Source: Thalassomonas actiniarum
GTDB lineage: Bacteria; Pseudomonadota; Gammaproteobacteria; Enterobacterales; Alteromonadaceae
Assembly (NCBI RefSeq): GCF_000948975.2
Contig: NZ_CP059735.1
Location: 6,136,603 to 6,200,602, forward strand
Reading direction: 5' to 3'
DNA: 64,000 nucleotides
Part shown: in pieces, positions 24,204-39,439 of the stretch
How the letters are laid out: every line of letters starts with the position of its first letter
Position numbering within the stretch: position 1 is the stretch's first letter
The notes under the pieces: generated by a model
What the model saw: the letters and a program-made list of their open reading frames with translations, nothing else
The model's database searches: none
Told to the model about the DNA's origin: nothing
Program-made: the position numbers and the translations under genes

Positions 24204-24288
24204 TGGTGGAGGGAGGTGGATTCGAACCACCGAAGGCTGAGCCGTCAGATTTACAGTCTGATCCCTTTGGCCACTCGGGAACCCCTCC
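24204..24288 (-). tRNA. tRNA-Tyr (anticodon GTA)
   Basis: An 85-nt class II tRNA with a long variable arm, GGAGGGGTTCCCGAGTGGCC start, anticodon loop CTGTAAA and encoded CCA. It occupies the tyrU position. Confidence 0.97.
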
Positions 24289-24302
24289 AAATTTTGTATT
24301 AA

Positions 24303-24378
<76 letters not shown>

Positions 24379-24397
24379 ACGTCATTAAGTGGTGCGA

Positions 24398-24426
24398 ATA
24401 TTAGAGCAATGTTTTGCTGCTGGCAA
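24398..24426 (-). promoter_or_regulatory. Promoter of the tRNA-tufB operon
   Basis: -35 TTGCCA (24421-24426), a 17-bp spacer and -10 TAATAT (24398-24403) on the minus strand, about 20 bp before tRNA-Thr(TGT). Confidence 0.75.
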
Positions 24427-24501
24427 GCACTAAATCAAAAAAAACTGCATTTTTTCACTGTTCGCTGTTTTTTTATTCAAACACAAGGGAAAAGCGTACT
24501 T

Positions 24502-25233
24502 TTATTCGGCAATATAGGCTTGCAAGCCGACAAAAACCAGATTTTTTACCGAGGTAACTTTTGACTCCAGCAAATTTGACAGTGCTTTTTCATTGCCCCC
24601 GGTCATTAAAACCAGATCAAGCGCTGAAACAACCGTCTCTGCTTGTCTAATAGCGACCTCTATCGCACCAACCGTAGCCGCCCAACAGGCATTATTGACA
24701 TTTTCATTGGTATCACGGCCAAAGGCGATACTGGCATTTTCACCTTTATCAGCTGCTACATTTGCCGTTTGCTGTAAAATACTGTTAAACATGGTATCAA
24801 TACCGGGGATTATCCAACCGCCAAGATGCTCTCCCGAAGCCGCCAACAAATCAACGGTCGTAGCTGTACCGGCATCTATGATCAACATATTTTTGCCGGG
24901 ATAGAGTTTATAGGCCCCTATCATAGCCAACCAGCGATCAACCCCGAGCTTCTCCGGCTGGTTATAGGCTGAGACAATGCCAAAACGTTTTTTCTCGGTG
25001 CGGACAAGATGCAAATCTACCCGGTGCCGCTCCGCCCAGGACGTGATTAACTCAGATAAGCTATTCTGACTGACATTAGCAACAATAAGTTGGCTGATAG
25101 CGCTAAAATGCTGATCAAGCCACATCATAGTCACCTGTTCATTAGCAACCGCCTCAATAGCTGAGAGATCTTGTCCTTTTTGATAAACATATTTAGTCCG
25201 GGTATTACCGATATCAACTAATGCGATCATCAT
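24502..25233 (-). CDS. coaX: Type III pantothenate kinase
   Basis: This enzyme phosphorylates pantothenate, the first step of CoA synthesis. The 243-aa protein has the ASKHA-fold phosphate motif DIGNTRTKY near the N-terminus and the second motif IIDAGTATTVD, both diagnostic of CoaX. It overlaps the end of birA by about 20 bp, so the genes are cotranscribed. E. coli has the unrelated coaA at this position, so this is a non-homologous replacement in the same slot. A second ATG three bases in is also possible. Confidence 0.95.
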   Translation of the reverse strand: MMIALVDIGNTRTKYVYQKGQDLSAIEAVANEQVTMMWLDQHFSAISQLIVANVSQNSLSELITSWAERHRVDLHLVRTEKKRFGIVSAYNQPEKLGVDRWLAMIGAYKLYPGKNMLIIDAGTATTVDLLAASGEHLGGWIIPGIDTMFNSILQQTANVAADKGENASIAFGRDTNENVNNACWAATVGAIEVAIRQAETVVSALDLVLMTGGNEKALSNLLESKVTSVKNLVFVGLQAYIAE

Positions 25234-26203
25234 CCGCCCTTAAACTCACTTCTCCACCGTAAATCGCCTTAACCTGACCACCAGTTTCCAGTAACAAGGC
25301 GCCCTGGTTATTGATCCCCCGGCAAATACCCGAAGTTACCCGCTCACCGGTGATCAATTTAACCGGCTTATCCAGGTAAAAATCCTGTTGTAACCATTCA
25401 TCCACCATTGGCGTTAAACCAAATGCCTGATGCTGCTCAAGCCGCCGGGTAAGGCATTTAATAATCGCCGAACACAGCATATTGCGGTCTAATACAGCTT
25501 GAGTATGAGATTTAAGATCCGTCCAGGGCTGATCTACCTGCGCTGCACTTTGCTCCGGCATCGCCAGATTAAGGCCAATACCGATAACGCTGTGACAAGC
25601 ACCTAATGCCTGCCCTTCAAGATCAATTAATATCCCCGCCAGTTTCACTCCCGACAGATAAATATCATTGGGCCATTTCAATTGCACTTCTATGTTAAGC
25701 AACTCACTAATAGCATCACTCACCGCCAATGCCGTTACCAGACTCAAACCCATTGCCGCCGACATTCCCTGTTCCAGCTGCCAGTACATGGACAAATAGA
25801 TATGAGAGCCAAAAGGAGAGATCCATTGCCGGCCTCTGCGCCCCCGGCCGGCACTTTGATATTCGGCAATACAAACCTGACCTTGTTTAAGGTTATTGGG
25901 TAAGCGGCGTAATAAATAACTATTGGTGGAATCGATCAGGTTATGCACTTCTACCGTATTCGCCAATCCGTTAGCAGCTAACGCTTCCCTGATCTTATCA
26001 TTACTTAATAGATCTAAGGGCCGGGCTAACTTATAGCCTTTGCCGCTCACCCTGAAAATATCTAAGCCCATATCAGCTAGCGCATTAATGTGCTTTGAAA
26101 CAGCCGCCCGGCTGACACCAAACTGTTGCCCTAAGGCTTCACCGGAGACAAACTCACCATTGGCTAATTTCCGGATCAAATCTTCTCTTAAAGACTTAGC
26201 CAT
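25214..26203 (-). CDS. birA: Biotin operon repressor / biotin-protein ligase
   Basis: This bifunctional protein makes biotinoyl-AMP, biotinylates the acetyl-CoA carboxylase carrier subunit and represses bio genes. The 329-aa protein has an N-terminal winged helix (FGVSRAAVSKHINAL, about 28-42), the ligase loop GRGRRGRQWISPFG and KWPNDIY with the adenylate-site lysine, and a C-terminal SH3-like domain. Its start overlaps the murB stop as TAATG. Confidence 0.97.
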   Translation of the reverse strand: MAKSLREDLIRKLANGEFVSGEALGQQFGVSRAAVSKHINALADMGLDIFRVSGKGYKLARPLDLLSNDKIREALAANGLANTVEVHNLIDSTNSYLLRRLPNNLKQGQVCIAEYQSAGRGRRGRQWISPFGSHIYLSMYWQLEQGMSAAMGLSLVTALAVSDAISELLNIEVQLKWPNDIYLSGVKLAGILIDLEGQALGACHSVIGIGLNLAMPEQSAAQVDQPWTDLKSHTQAVLDRNMLCSAIIKCLTRRLEQHQAFGLTPMVDEWLQQDFYLDKPVKLITGERVTSGICRGINNQGALLLETGGQVKAIYGGEVSLRADDDRIS

Positions 26204-27231
26204 TATTGTTCAAACTCATCTAATTCAACCTCACCCCTGGCAGCTATAAGCCTGACCTCGGGTTGCAACTTAATACCAAACTTATCCAGTACACAAGTTT
26301 GTACATGCTTAGCCAATGAAGATATCCCCTTACCTGAAGCACAGCCCTTATTTACTAATACTAAAGCCTGTTTATCATGTACTGCCGCGCCATTTAGCAT
26401 AAACCCCTTTAAACCGGCTTGTTCTATAAGCCAACCCGCGGCTAACTTGACACTCTTATCGGCTTGAGGATAAGAAGGCATGTCATGATACTCCTGTGCC
26501 AGCAAGCGATGTTGTTCTGGAGAAACCACCGGGTTTTTAAAAAAGCTCCCCGCATTGGGTAAAACTTTCGGATCAGGTAACTTTGATTCTCGTATAGCAA
26601 TCACTTGCTTCATCACATCCAGTGCGCTGACATCTTCCGGTAAAACGTCCAGGCCATGATAACTAAGTTTTGCCTGCCAGTTTTTAGGGAAAATGAGGGT
26701 AACAGAAATAATCAGCCCCTGGTTGTAAAGCGCTCCTTTAAAAACGCTATCCCGGTAACCAAATTGGCAATCCTGCCTGGATAATGTCTTTACCGACTTT
26801 GAGCTGAACTCAAACCACTCTACTTCCTGGCAATAATCGGCAAACTCTACTCCGTAAGCGCCAATATTTTGCACCGGTGCAGCACCAACACTACCGGGGA
26901 TCAGCGCCAGGTTTTCCAAACCATAAATTCCCTGCTCGACACAGCGGATGACCAATTGATGCCAGTTCTCAGCTGCTCCTACCCGCACACGATAACCATC
27001 ACAGGTCTCTTCAATATCAACACCTTTAAAACCCGGACGAATAATGACCGGCGTTTCATCTTCGACAAACAAGGTATTACTGCCTTCACCCAGAATATAA
27101 AAAGGTTGATTGAGCACCTCAGCTAAATCATCAAGATCAGCATAACTGGCAGGTTGATAAAGGGAAGGGGTTATTGATGCAACATTAAAGCTATTGCTTT
27201 GCTTTAACTGAAATTGAGATGCTGACTTCAT
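26203..27231 (-). CDS. murB: UDP-N-acetylenolpyruvoylglucosamine reductase
   Basis: MurB is the FAD- and NADPH-dependent second enzyme of peptidoglycan precursor synthesis. The 342-aa protein has the FAD-binding YILGEGSNTLF segment, the IPGSVGAAPVQNIGAYG motif and NAGSFFKNP with the catalytic serine, as in type I MurB. The frame extends to a TTG at 27240, but the first ATG at 27231 is the more probable start; no strong ribosome binding site is visible for either. It is followed directly by birA and preceded by the rRNA operon, as in E. coli. Confidence 0.95.
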   Translation of the reverse strand: MKSASQFQLKQSNSFNVASITPSLYQPASYADLDDLAEVLNQPFYILGEGSNTLFVEDETPVIIRPGFKGVDIEETCDGYRVRVGAAENWHQLVIRCVEQGIYGLENLALIPGSVGAAPVQNIGAYGVEFADYCQEVEWFEFSSKSVKTLSRQDCQFGYRDSVFKGALYNQGLIISVTLIFPKNWQAKLSYHGLDVLPEDVSALDVMKQVIAIRESKLPDPKVLPNAGSFFKNPVVSPEQHRLLAQEYHDMPSYPQADKSVKLAAGWLIEQAGLKGFMLNGAAVHDKQALVLVNKGCASGKGISSLAKHVQTCVLDKFGIKLQPEVRLIAARGEVELDEFEQ

Positions 27232-27363
27232 AAGATACAAAAGAAATAATTTTCATCATTGTAACTAAATTTTCAAAGCGCTGAAATTAATTCACCCGGA
27301 TTTCTGCTAGCCGGGTTCGGTATACATGGAAAAGCAGGGATTGAAAAATAAAAACGCTAAAAG

Positions 27364-27396
27364 CAAAAAACCCGCAGCGTCAGCTGCGGGTTTCTC
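27364..27396 (-). terminator. Terminator of the rRNA operon
   Basis: An 11-bp stem AAACCCGCAGC/GCTGCGGGTTT with loop TGAC and a T-run on the minus strand, just after 5S rRNA. Confidence 0.9.
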
Positions 27397-27405
27397 TAAT
27401 TAGAA

Positions 27406-27521
27406 GTCTAGCAATGTCCTACTCTCACATGGGAACTCCCACACTACCATCGGCGCTACTGCGTTTCACTTCTGAGTTCGGCATGGGATCAGGTGGTACC
27501 ACAGTGCTATTGTCGCTAGAC
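27406..27521 (-). rRNA. rrf: 5S ribosomal RNA
   Basis: About 116 nt. The ends pair as GTCTAGC/GCTAGAC, and conserved segments CCCATGCCGAACTCAGAAGTG and CGATGGTAGTGTGGG are present. The ends are estimated from the terminal helix. Confidence 0.95.
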
Positions 27522-27633
27522 AAAAACAGTCAATCTTGGAAAACGATATATATCTACTTATTCAATCTATGTGTACGTGACTTTTGTTTTTAATGTCAGT
27601 CTTCATACAATCTTAAAACCACTTGGGTGTTGT

Positions 27634-30523
<2,890 letters not shown>

Positions 30524-30906
30524 ATACAACCCCAAGTAGTTTCCTATTTGAAAACCCGGTGACTAAACCGGATTAAGTTGTAAAGTCTGACATTTTCACG
30601 CACTCATAGAGTGTCTTGAATAAGAGTTGATAGCTTTTGCTATCGTGATACATAACAAGGAAGATTATGTATCAGTTGGTAATTATCGCGCGACACGATA
30701 AATTACCGGGTATATATATCAGCTTTCCAGATTGTTAAAGAACAGTACATAACGCTCATTCGGTTATGACTTGGTTAAAAAACCAAAACTAAACACTCTA
30801 ACAAGAGTTGTTAGTTTTGGTCTTTCCCTTCAAAGAGAAGGTTTTCTAACTTGTTATCAGTGCAATTTGTGTGAACACTCAACGAGAGCATTGTTTTACT
30901 TCAAGA
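30524..30906 (-). other. 16S-23S spacer without tRNA
   Basis: The 383-bp internal spacer has no tRNA-Ile, -Ala or -Glu sequence. On the minus strand it contains a boxA-like element GTTCTTTAACAAT (30731-30743) and half of the 16S processing stem (30861-30880), which is complementary to 32595-32614. Confidence 0.85.
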
Positions 30907-32446
<1,540 letters not shown>

Positions 32447-32621
32447 AAAATCGTTTGTGAGAGACAAGCTCTCGACTCAATGAATTCTGTCAAATAAATA
32501 TTACTTACTTAAAAAGTAAGTCGTACTTGTGTGTCATTCATCATTAAGTTTATTTTTTGTTACCTAAGTAACTATGTAAAATCAACATTAACGTGAGTGC
32601 CCACACAAATTGCATGATAAC

Positions 32622-32636
32622 TAATTTTTAAAGAAC
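32622..32636 (-). promoter_or_regulatory. boxA-like antitermination element in the rrn leader
   Basis: GTTCTTTAAAAATTA on the minus strand lies upstream of the 16S processing stem and resembles the rrn boxA (GCTCTTTAACA). Confidence 0.6.
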
Positions 32637-32721
32637 TCCGTTCAACCCTTGGTTAAACGGAAATGATTAATCGCATTCGTTAATCATTGTTGCTTCAGGC
32701 CTTGCCCTCAGCGAGATGCGC

Positions 32722-32749
32722 ATCATACGCCTCTCAGTTTCGATGTCAA
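32722..32749 (-). promoter_or_regulatory. rrn promoter P2
   Basis: -35 TTGACA (32744-32749), 16-bp spacer, -10 TATGAT (32722-32727), followed by a GCGCATC discriminator typical of growth-rate-controlled rRNA promoters. Confidence 0.8.
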
Positions 32750-32867
32750 CCTTTTTCGTTAAAAATTTTAAAAACATTTTCAACCGTTAACTGTTTATCT
32801 TTACTTGGAAAGTAAGAGTAAACCTATCAAAACCCTTCGTTGGGCTGCCCCGTTGAAGTGGATGCGC

Positions 32868-32895
32868 ATTCTAGAGAGTTTGAGGAATAGATCAA
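32868..32895 (-). promoter_or_regulatory. rrn promoter P1
   Basis: -35 TTGATC (32890-32895), 16-bp spacer, -10 TAGAAT (32868-32873) and the same GCGCATC discriminator as P2. The two promoters are about 146 bp apart. Confidence 0.8.
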
Positions 32896-33165
32896 GCACT
32901 ATTTTCAACATTTTATTCAAGCGATTACTTTTAGAACAATCCAGCTAAAATAACAGCTATAGAGAGCTTGTCTGGTAGCTTTTCAAGAAGTTCAGCCTAT
33001 AAGTGAAGGCATGATGTGCTGTACTTTCTCCCGGGCTTGGTGCTCTATAGTATATTCAATTGATTAAATTGCATAAAAATTACACTTATAGTTGCACATT
33101 AATGAAAGCCCGGTAACATATAATTGCAATTTTGTGATTTTAAAAAAAATAATCAGGTACATATT

Positions 33166-33612
33166 ATGAAGTCTCCCCAAGTATTAACCGTTATCATAGT
33201 GGCAGTTGTTTTTGCCCTGATCGGTTATTTCATCGCAGGACCTATAGGTGTAGATCCTGCAACAGTTGCTGTCAGTATCTTTATCGGTGCTCTGCTTGCG
33301 CCATTTATCAGCAAGAAAGAAGTTGAAAGTTCAAAAAGTGATGAAGTGAAAACATTATATGTTGGTAACTTGCCTTATCGCGCGAACGAAGCATCTGTTA
33401 GAAGCTTATTCTCTGAATACGGTAATGTTCACTCTGTCCGCTTGATGAAAGACAAACATACCGGTAAACGCCGCGGTTTCGGTTTTGTCGAAATGAGCGA
33501 GCGTGATTCTGAAGCAGCAATCTCAGCTTTGAATGATACAGAATTCCAGCAGCGCACGTTAAAAGTACGTGAAGCCAAAGACCGGCCCGAACGTACAGAC
33601 GAAGCAGTCTAA
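33166..33612 (+). CDS. Membrane-anchored RRM RNA-binding protein
   Basis: The 148-aa protein has two hydrophobic N-terminal segments (about 5-25 and 30-48), then a single RNA recognition motif from about 62 to 138. RNP2 is LYVGNL and RNP1 is RRGFGFVEM, both with the aromatic RNA-stacking residues. The start at 33166 has AGGT 7 nt upstream; a frame extending to 33124 lacks such a site. It is monocistronic, with a terminator at 33642-33667. The RNA targets are unknown. The topology suggests it holds RNA at the inner membrane. Confidence 0.9.
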   Translation: MKSPQVLTVIIVAVVFALIGYFIAGPIGVDPATVAVSIFIGALLAPFISKKEVESSKSDEVKTLYVGNLPYRANEASVRSLFSEYGNVHSVRLMKDKHTGKRRGFGFVEMSERDSEAAISALNDTEFQQRTLKVREAKDRPERTDEAV

Positions 33613-33641
33613 CTCTTCACCTCAATATGCATTATCCAAAT

Positions 33642-33667
33642 AAAAGCCCGCAGTTGCGGGCTTTTTA
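33642..33667 (+). terminator. Terminator of the RRM protein gene
   Basis: Stem AAAGCCCGCA/TGCGGGCTTT with a T-run, 30 bp after the stop. Confidence 0.85.
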
Positions 33668-33904
33668 TTGCCAACTTTAACGGTAGTCAACTTTTAGCCC
33701 TATATTTATACCTGCAGTAACAGCACTAAGATAACCCCTTATGCTTATAAGATCTACGACCAGGGGATAACAGCCAAGATTGGTATATTTGTTTTATACC
33801 GGGCAATGGCTAATTCTGCTCACCGGCTAATTCGACAGACAATTTACTAGACAAAGTAAAATGCGGCGCTAAAATCTGCGCTCCACTAGCGACAAGGCGA
33901 AAAC

Positions 33905-34999
33905 ATGTTCAGTTTTATTCATCCCGATAACTACGATCAGCAGCTTACTCAAAAGCAACAAGATATTGCAGAGTTATTTTCAGCATTTGATTTACCTGAT
34001 TTTGATATCTATGAATCCGAAAGATTAAACTATCGGCAAAGAGCTGAGTTTCGTGTTTGGCATGACGGTGATGCCCTTGACTATATTATGTTTAACAGCG
34101 AAACCAAGCAAAAATTTCGCGTTGAATATTTTCCCGTAGCCAGTGAACTGATTAATAAAGCCATGAAGGCTTTGATCAGTGAAATTAAAGATAACCAGGT
34201 ACTAAGGCAGAGATTATTTCAGGTAGACTTTTTGTCTACCCTCAGCGGCGAGTTGTTGATCAGCCTGCTTTATCACAAACAACTGGATCAGGCCTGGACT
34301 GATGCCGCCAAGGTATTGAAGGAAAATTTATCTGCTATTGCACCCGTAGATATTATCGGCCGGGCGAAGAAACAAAAAATAGTCCTGGATAAAGACTATG
34401 TCACTGAAGTATTGACGGTGCAGGGTAAAAACTATCAATACCAGCAAGTAGAGAACAGCTTCACCCAGCCTAACGGTAAGGTCAACGAAAAAATGCTGAC
34501 CTGGGCGCAACAGGCAACAGCCGGTTTAGGCGGTGACTTAATCGAGCTTTATTGCGGTAACGGTAATTTCAGCATCGCCCTGGCCCAGAACTTTGACCGG
34601 GTATTAGGTACAGAAATCTCTAAGACTTCGGTGAAATCAGCGCAAGTTAACATCGCCCTGAACAAAATGGATAATATTGATATCGTACGTATGTCCAGTG
34701 AAGAGTTCAGCCAGGCAATGAATGGTGAACGCCAGTTCCGTCGCCTGGAAGGGTTCGACTTAACGCAATATAACTACGAAACTGTGTTGGTTGATCCGCC
34801 GCGTGCCGGTCTTGATCCCGACAGTGTCGAACTGGTGAGCCGGTTTGAACGCATCATCTATATCTCCTGTAACCCGGAAACACTAAAAGATAACTTAGCG
34901 GTATTAACGAAAACCCATAATATTGAAAAGTTTGCTTTATTCGATCAGTTTCCCTACACCCACCATGTAGAAACCGGTGTCGTGCTTACCCGCAAATAA
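33905..34999 (+). CDS. trmA: tRNA (uracil-5-)-methyltransferase
   Basis: TrmA uses SAM to make ribothymidine at tRNA position 54. The 364-aa protein has the N-terminal RNA-binding region, the SAM motif [25 protein letters not shown], and the catalytic-cysteine motif YISCNPETL near residue 320. It ends in [12 protein letters not shown], with the general-base glutamate near the C-terminus. It faces fabR; E. coli has trmA, fabR and sthA as near neighbours too. Confidence 0.97.
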   Translation: MFSFIHPDNYDQQLTQKQQDIAELFSAFDLPDFDIYESERLNYRQRAEFRVWHDGDALDYIMFNSETKQKFRVEYFPVASELINKAMKALISEIKDNQVLRQRLFQVDFLSTLSGELLISLLYHKQLDQAWTDAAKVLKENLSAIAPVDIIGRAKKQKIVLDKDYVTEVLTVQGKNYQYQQVENSFTQPNGKVNEKMLTWAQQATAGLGGDLIELYCGNGNFSIALAQNFDRVLGTEISKTSVKSAQVNIALNKMDNIDIVRMSSEEFSQAMNGERQFRRLEGFDLTQYNYETVLVDPPRAGLDPDSVELVSRFERIIYISCNPETLKDNLAVLTKTHNIEKFALFDQFPYTHHVETGVVLTRK

Positions 35000-35022
35000 A
35001 GGGGCAAACAGAAGCGAAAACA

Positions 35023-35048
35023 AAAGCCGGGACTTTCCCGGCTTTTTC
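35023..35048. terminator. Bidirectional terminator between trmA and fabR
   Basis: Stem AAAGCCGGGA/TCCCGGCTTT with T on the plus strand and A before it, between two convergent genes. Confidence 0.8.
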
Positions 35049-35060
35049 TTAACAGGCAGG

Positions 35061-35684
35061 CTAAGCTTTGCTTCCCCGTTCACGCCGACTAAACTCAGCG
35101 GCCCCGCGCGCAATAAACCTGAGCTGTAAAATAGTGCGCTCCGCCAGTAACTCCCGTTCCTTTTTATCCAGATCCAAGGCATCCGAGCCGGCACTGAACA
35201 CAATAGTCACCGCCGCATTGGCATGGATATAGGCAACTTCCGAGTCCAGCTTATTGGCCTGTTCTAAATAATCGCATAATTCCATGGTGAAGTAGCGGAT
35301 TTCCCGGCTTACTGCCGCACGAAAAGCCGCCGAGGTACCGGAACGCTCCCGCAATAACAAACGGAAAATATTGGCATTGTTCTCAATAAATTCCATAAAG
35401 GTCAGTACCGATATCTGCACCACAGAACCGCCCTTCTCGATACGCTGGCGCGCCTGGCGCATTAATTGGCGTAAGGTCAGGCCCGCTTCATCCACCAGGG
35501 TCAGCCCAAGTTCATCCATATCGGAGAAATGCCGGTAGAAAGAAGTAGGGGCCAAACCGGCTTCTTTTGCTACTTCACGCAAACTTAAGCTGGAAAAGCT
35601 ACGCTCGGCGCTGAGCTGTCCCAATGCAGCATCTATCAACTGGCGACGTGTTTTCTCTTTTTGCTGTGCTCGTATCCCAGTCAT
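35061..35684 (-). CDS. fabR: TetR-family fatty-acid unsaturation repressor
   Basis: FabR senses the ratio of saturated to unsaturated acyl chains and represses unsaturated fatty-acid genes. The 207-aa protein has a TetR helix-turn-helix ([21 protein letters not shown], about 33-53) and the FabR-like ligand domain segment [15 protein letters not shown]. It is divergent from an acyl-CoA desaturase and separated from it by a possible FabR operator at 35871-35888. Confidence 0.93.
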   Translation of the reverse strand: MTGIRAQQKEKTRRQLIDAALGQLSAERSFSSLSLREVAKEAGLAPTSFYRHFSDMDELGLTLVDEAGLTLRQLMRQARQRIEKGGSVVQISVLTFMEFIENNANIFRLLLRERSGTSAAFRAAVSREIRYFTMELCDYLEQANKLDSEVAYIHANAAVTIVFSAGSDALDLDKKERELLAERTILQLRFIARGAAEFSRRERGSKA

Positions 35685-35837
35685 AAATTGCTGATCCTAT
35701 CTCATTTTTCTCAACTTAAAGGCTATCATACTCAAATATTGGCTGATCGCACAACGAATCGCTGAACAATCAGATATCAAGCGGCAAGCCAATAGCCGAA
35801 AAAGCCCGTCGGCGAGTAAAATTAACACAAACTTCAC

Positions 35838-35867
35838 TTGACGGATAACCGACCGAGTATCTAGAAT
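35838..35867 (+). promoter_or_regulatory. Promoter of the desaturase
   Basis: -35 TTGACG (35838-35843), 18-bp spacer, -10 TAGAAT (35862-35867), about 40 bp before the desaturase ATG. Confidence 0.65.
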
Positions 35868-35870
35868 GGT

Positions 35871-35888
35871 GGACACTTGTACGCTGAA
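35871..35888. promoter_or_regulatory. Probable FabR operator
   Basis: The minus-strand reading TTCAGCGTACAAGTGTCC closely resembles, from memory, the FabR site in the E. coli fabB promoter (AGCGTACA core). It lies immediately downstream of the -10 of the desaturase promoter, where bound repressor would block initiation. Confidence 0.6.
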
Positions 35889-35908
35889 TTTATTTTTCGG
35901 ACTTTTTC

Positions 35909-37027
35909 ATGAAAAAACCCCCAATTATCTGGCTGAACGTTGCTGTTTTTCTGATAACGTTTTTATTTGCCGCCGTTGCCGTACCTTACCGGGCATTTAC
36001 CCACGGCTTTGACGGCGCTGAAATAACTATGGCTGTGCTGTGTTTTATCTATTGCGGCATGTCCATTACTGCCGGATACCACAGATTATGGTCCCATAAA
36101 ACCTACCAGGCACACTGGAGCCTGAGACTATTATTTGCCCTGGGCGGTGCCTTTGCTCTGCAAAACAGTATCCTGCACTGGTCTTCCGATCACCGTATTC
36201 ACCATAAACATGTCGATAAAAATGACAAAGATCCCTATTCTGCCAAAATGGGCTTCTGGTATTCACATATCGGCTGGATGTTAAGGGAATACCAGGCACA
36301 CAGATATGCCAACTATGACAATGCCCGCGATCTGCAAAAAGACCCCATCGTCATGTGGCAACACAAACATTACCTGTTATTAACTATCGCCATGAATGTC
36401 GGTGTCCCGCTGTTATTCGGTTTATGGCACGGCGATGTGATCAGCAGCTTATTGCTGGTCGGTTTCTTGCGTTTGGTATTGAGTCACCACACCACTTTCT
36501 TTATCAACTCCCTTGCCCATATCTGGGGCAAGCAAACCTATACCGATAAAAATACCGCCCGCGACAACGGGGTTTTGGCTTTCTTTACCTTTGGCGAAGG
36601 CTACCACAACTACCACCATATTTTTGAAAATGACTATCGCAACGGCATCCGCTGGTGGCAGTTTGATCCGACCAAATGGCTGATCAAAGGTTGTGAATGG
36701 CTCAAACTCACCTCCAAGCTAAGAACCAGTCCGGAAGACAAGGTTGAAAAAGCCCGATTGGCCATGATCTTAAAACGCAGCCAGTTAAAATTAAAAAGTC
36801 ATCCGGAAGCCGAATTAATGCTGGAGCGCCTGCAACAGGAATACGATGCCCTAATTGCCAAGCTCAATGATTTTTATGCCGCCCGTAAACAACTGCTGGC
36901 CAACAAACGCGACCAGCTACTGGCAGATGTCGAAAAATCTGAGCTGGTAAAACAGTATAAAGAGCTAAAATTACGCCTGGCAGAGCAGCAACGCAGTTGG
37001 CATTTACTTACTGCAAAACTGGCTTAA
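35909..37027 (+). CDS. Membrane acyl-CoA (delta-9 type) fatty acid desaturase
   Basis: This integral membrane di-iron desaturase introduces a double bond into saturated acyl chains for membrane fluidity. The 372-aa protein has the three histidine boxes: HRLWSH (58-63), HRIHH (95-99) and HNYHH near 230, plus several membrane helices. The last ~100 residues are charged and probably coiled-coil, an extension beyond the catalytic core. It is divergent from fabR, so repression by FabR is likely. It is probably not cotranscribed with sthA, which is 85 bp downstream with its own ribosome binding site. Confidence 0.94.
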   Translation: MKKPPIIWLNVAVFLITFLFAAVAVPYRAFTHGFDGAEITMAVLCFIYCGMSITAGYHRLWSHKTYQAHWSLRLLFALGGAFALQNSILHWSSDHRIHHKHVDKNDKDPYSAKMGFWYSHIGWMLREYQAHRYANYDNARDLQKDPIVMWQHKHYLLLTIAMNVGVPLLFGLWHGDVISSLLLVGFLRLVLSHHTTFFINSLAHIWGKQTYTDKNTARDNGVLAFFTFGEGYHNYHHIFENDYRNGIRWWQFDPTKWLIKGCEWLKLTSKLRTSPEDKVEKARLAMILKRSQLKLKSHPEAELMLERLQQEYDALIAKLNDFYAARKQLLANKRDQLLADVEKSELVKQYKELKLRLAEQQRSWHLLTAKLA

Positions 37028-37112
37028 AACAAATTCTTAGTTATTAACTAGTTACCTGGTACCCAAATCCTGCTAGAATTTTCACCACGCAGTAGGATTT
37101 GAGGTACTTTCA

Positions 37113-38546
<1,434 letters not shown>

Positions 38547-38591
38547 TCCGGGGCAGAATTTTAACCCGGGAAAGGTTTTTAACCGGAAAAC

Positions 38592-38621
38592 AAAGGGCGC
38601 TGAAATTAAGCGCCCTTTTTT
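38592..38621. terminator. Terminator between sthA and a lipoprotein gene
   Basis: Stem AAAGGGCGCT/AGCGCCCTTT with a T-run on the plus strand; it sits between convergent genes. Confidence 0.85.
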
Positions 38622-38629
38622 ATATCCGG

Positions 38630-39061
38630 TTATCTGTCTACCAGTCCCGGCGGATGTTTCTGCCCGGGGGCAATAAGCTCTATTTCCGTGATTTTAAAAG
38701 GGGTGCCCCATTGCTGTATGGTCATCATGTTTTTGATCAGCTCCCCCTTCACCTTAACTATAGCGCCATGCTGGCGATACTCGGGCGCTAACCCCATAGG
38801 CAATAACTTCTTGCCCTCGTCGGTGACTATGCCGTAAAAGCCCCCTTCCATGGTCAGGTATTTCACCGTCCCCTGCTGCCACTTCAATACCGGACGCCGT
38901 TCTTGCTTGGTAAGTTTATTGGACATGTTTGCTCCCTGCTCGCTGGTAACCGCCGTGGCCGGTGACGAAGCCATTTCTGTCGATGCCGGCTCAGACTGGC
39001 AAGCCATCAATAAAAGCGTTATCGGTAGAAAACTTAAACCGTTTTTAAGCGCAAGTTTCAT
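38630..39061 (-). CDS. Small lipoprotein, possible OB fold
   Basis: The function is unknown. The 143-aa protein has a lipoprotein signal peptide with lipobox LLMAC (Cys about 21). A low-complexity Ser/Ala/Thr linker follows, then a beta-rich domain (VLKWQQGTVKYLTMEGGFYGIV, GAIVKVKGELI) whose strand pattern suggests an OB-like barrel. A ribosome binding site AAGGA lies about 10 nt upstream. It is convergent with sthA. Confidence 0.75.
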   Translation of the reverse strand: MKLALKNGLSFLPITLLLMACQSEPASTEMASSPATAVTSEQGANMSNKLTKQERRPVLKWQQGTVKYLTMEGGFYGIVTDEGKKLLPMGLAPEYRQHGAIVKVKGELIKNMMTIQQWGTPFKITEIELIAPGQKHPPGLVDR

Positions 39062-39439
39062 CTGCTGGATCCTTATTCTTTAGTTATGCCCCCAGCTTAC
39101 ACCATAGCCGACAGAGCGCAAAATAACTTTAAAAAACAGCCAACAAAAAGACGCCTAAGCCCACCTGCCGCGCACAAAGCAGCCCTTAACCCAGGCTGTA
39201 AATTTTTACAGACAAGCCCGCCATTATTCCCTTTAAAAAGAACCCCGCCCGTTATTGACCTAACCAGCCACACGGTCTTTAGTTATAGGTGGCAACAATA
39301 GCGCTTACCTTAGTTTCTATAAAGCTTGGTTGCTATACAGTTGCCACCCGGCAATAACGCCGCAACTAAAATCGCAACCCCTGAGTGTTCAGAGCACCCA
39401 GAGGTCGCTAACCGCAACGAACTTCCACAGGAGTACGTC
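39062..39439. other. Gap before the SymE-like gene
   Basis: No credible gene. Upstream of 39440 it must hold the promoter of the SymE-like gene; no clear -35/-10 pair was recognised. A frame from 39326 in phase with the gene has no ribosome binding site. Confidence 0.4.

Noticed and set aside
39086..39301. 71-aa plus-strand frame between the lipoprotein and SymE-like genes
   Set aside because: Pro/Lys-rich composition, no ribosome binding site, no motif.
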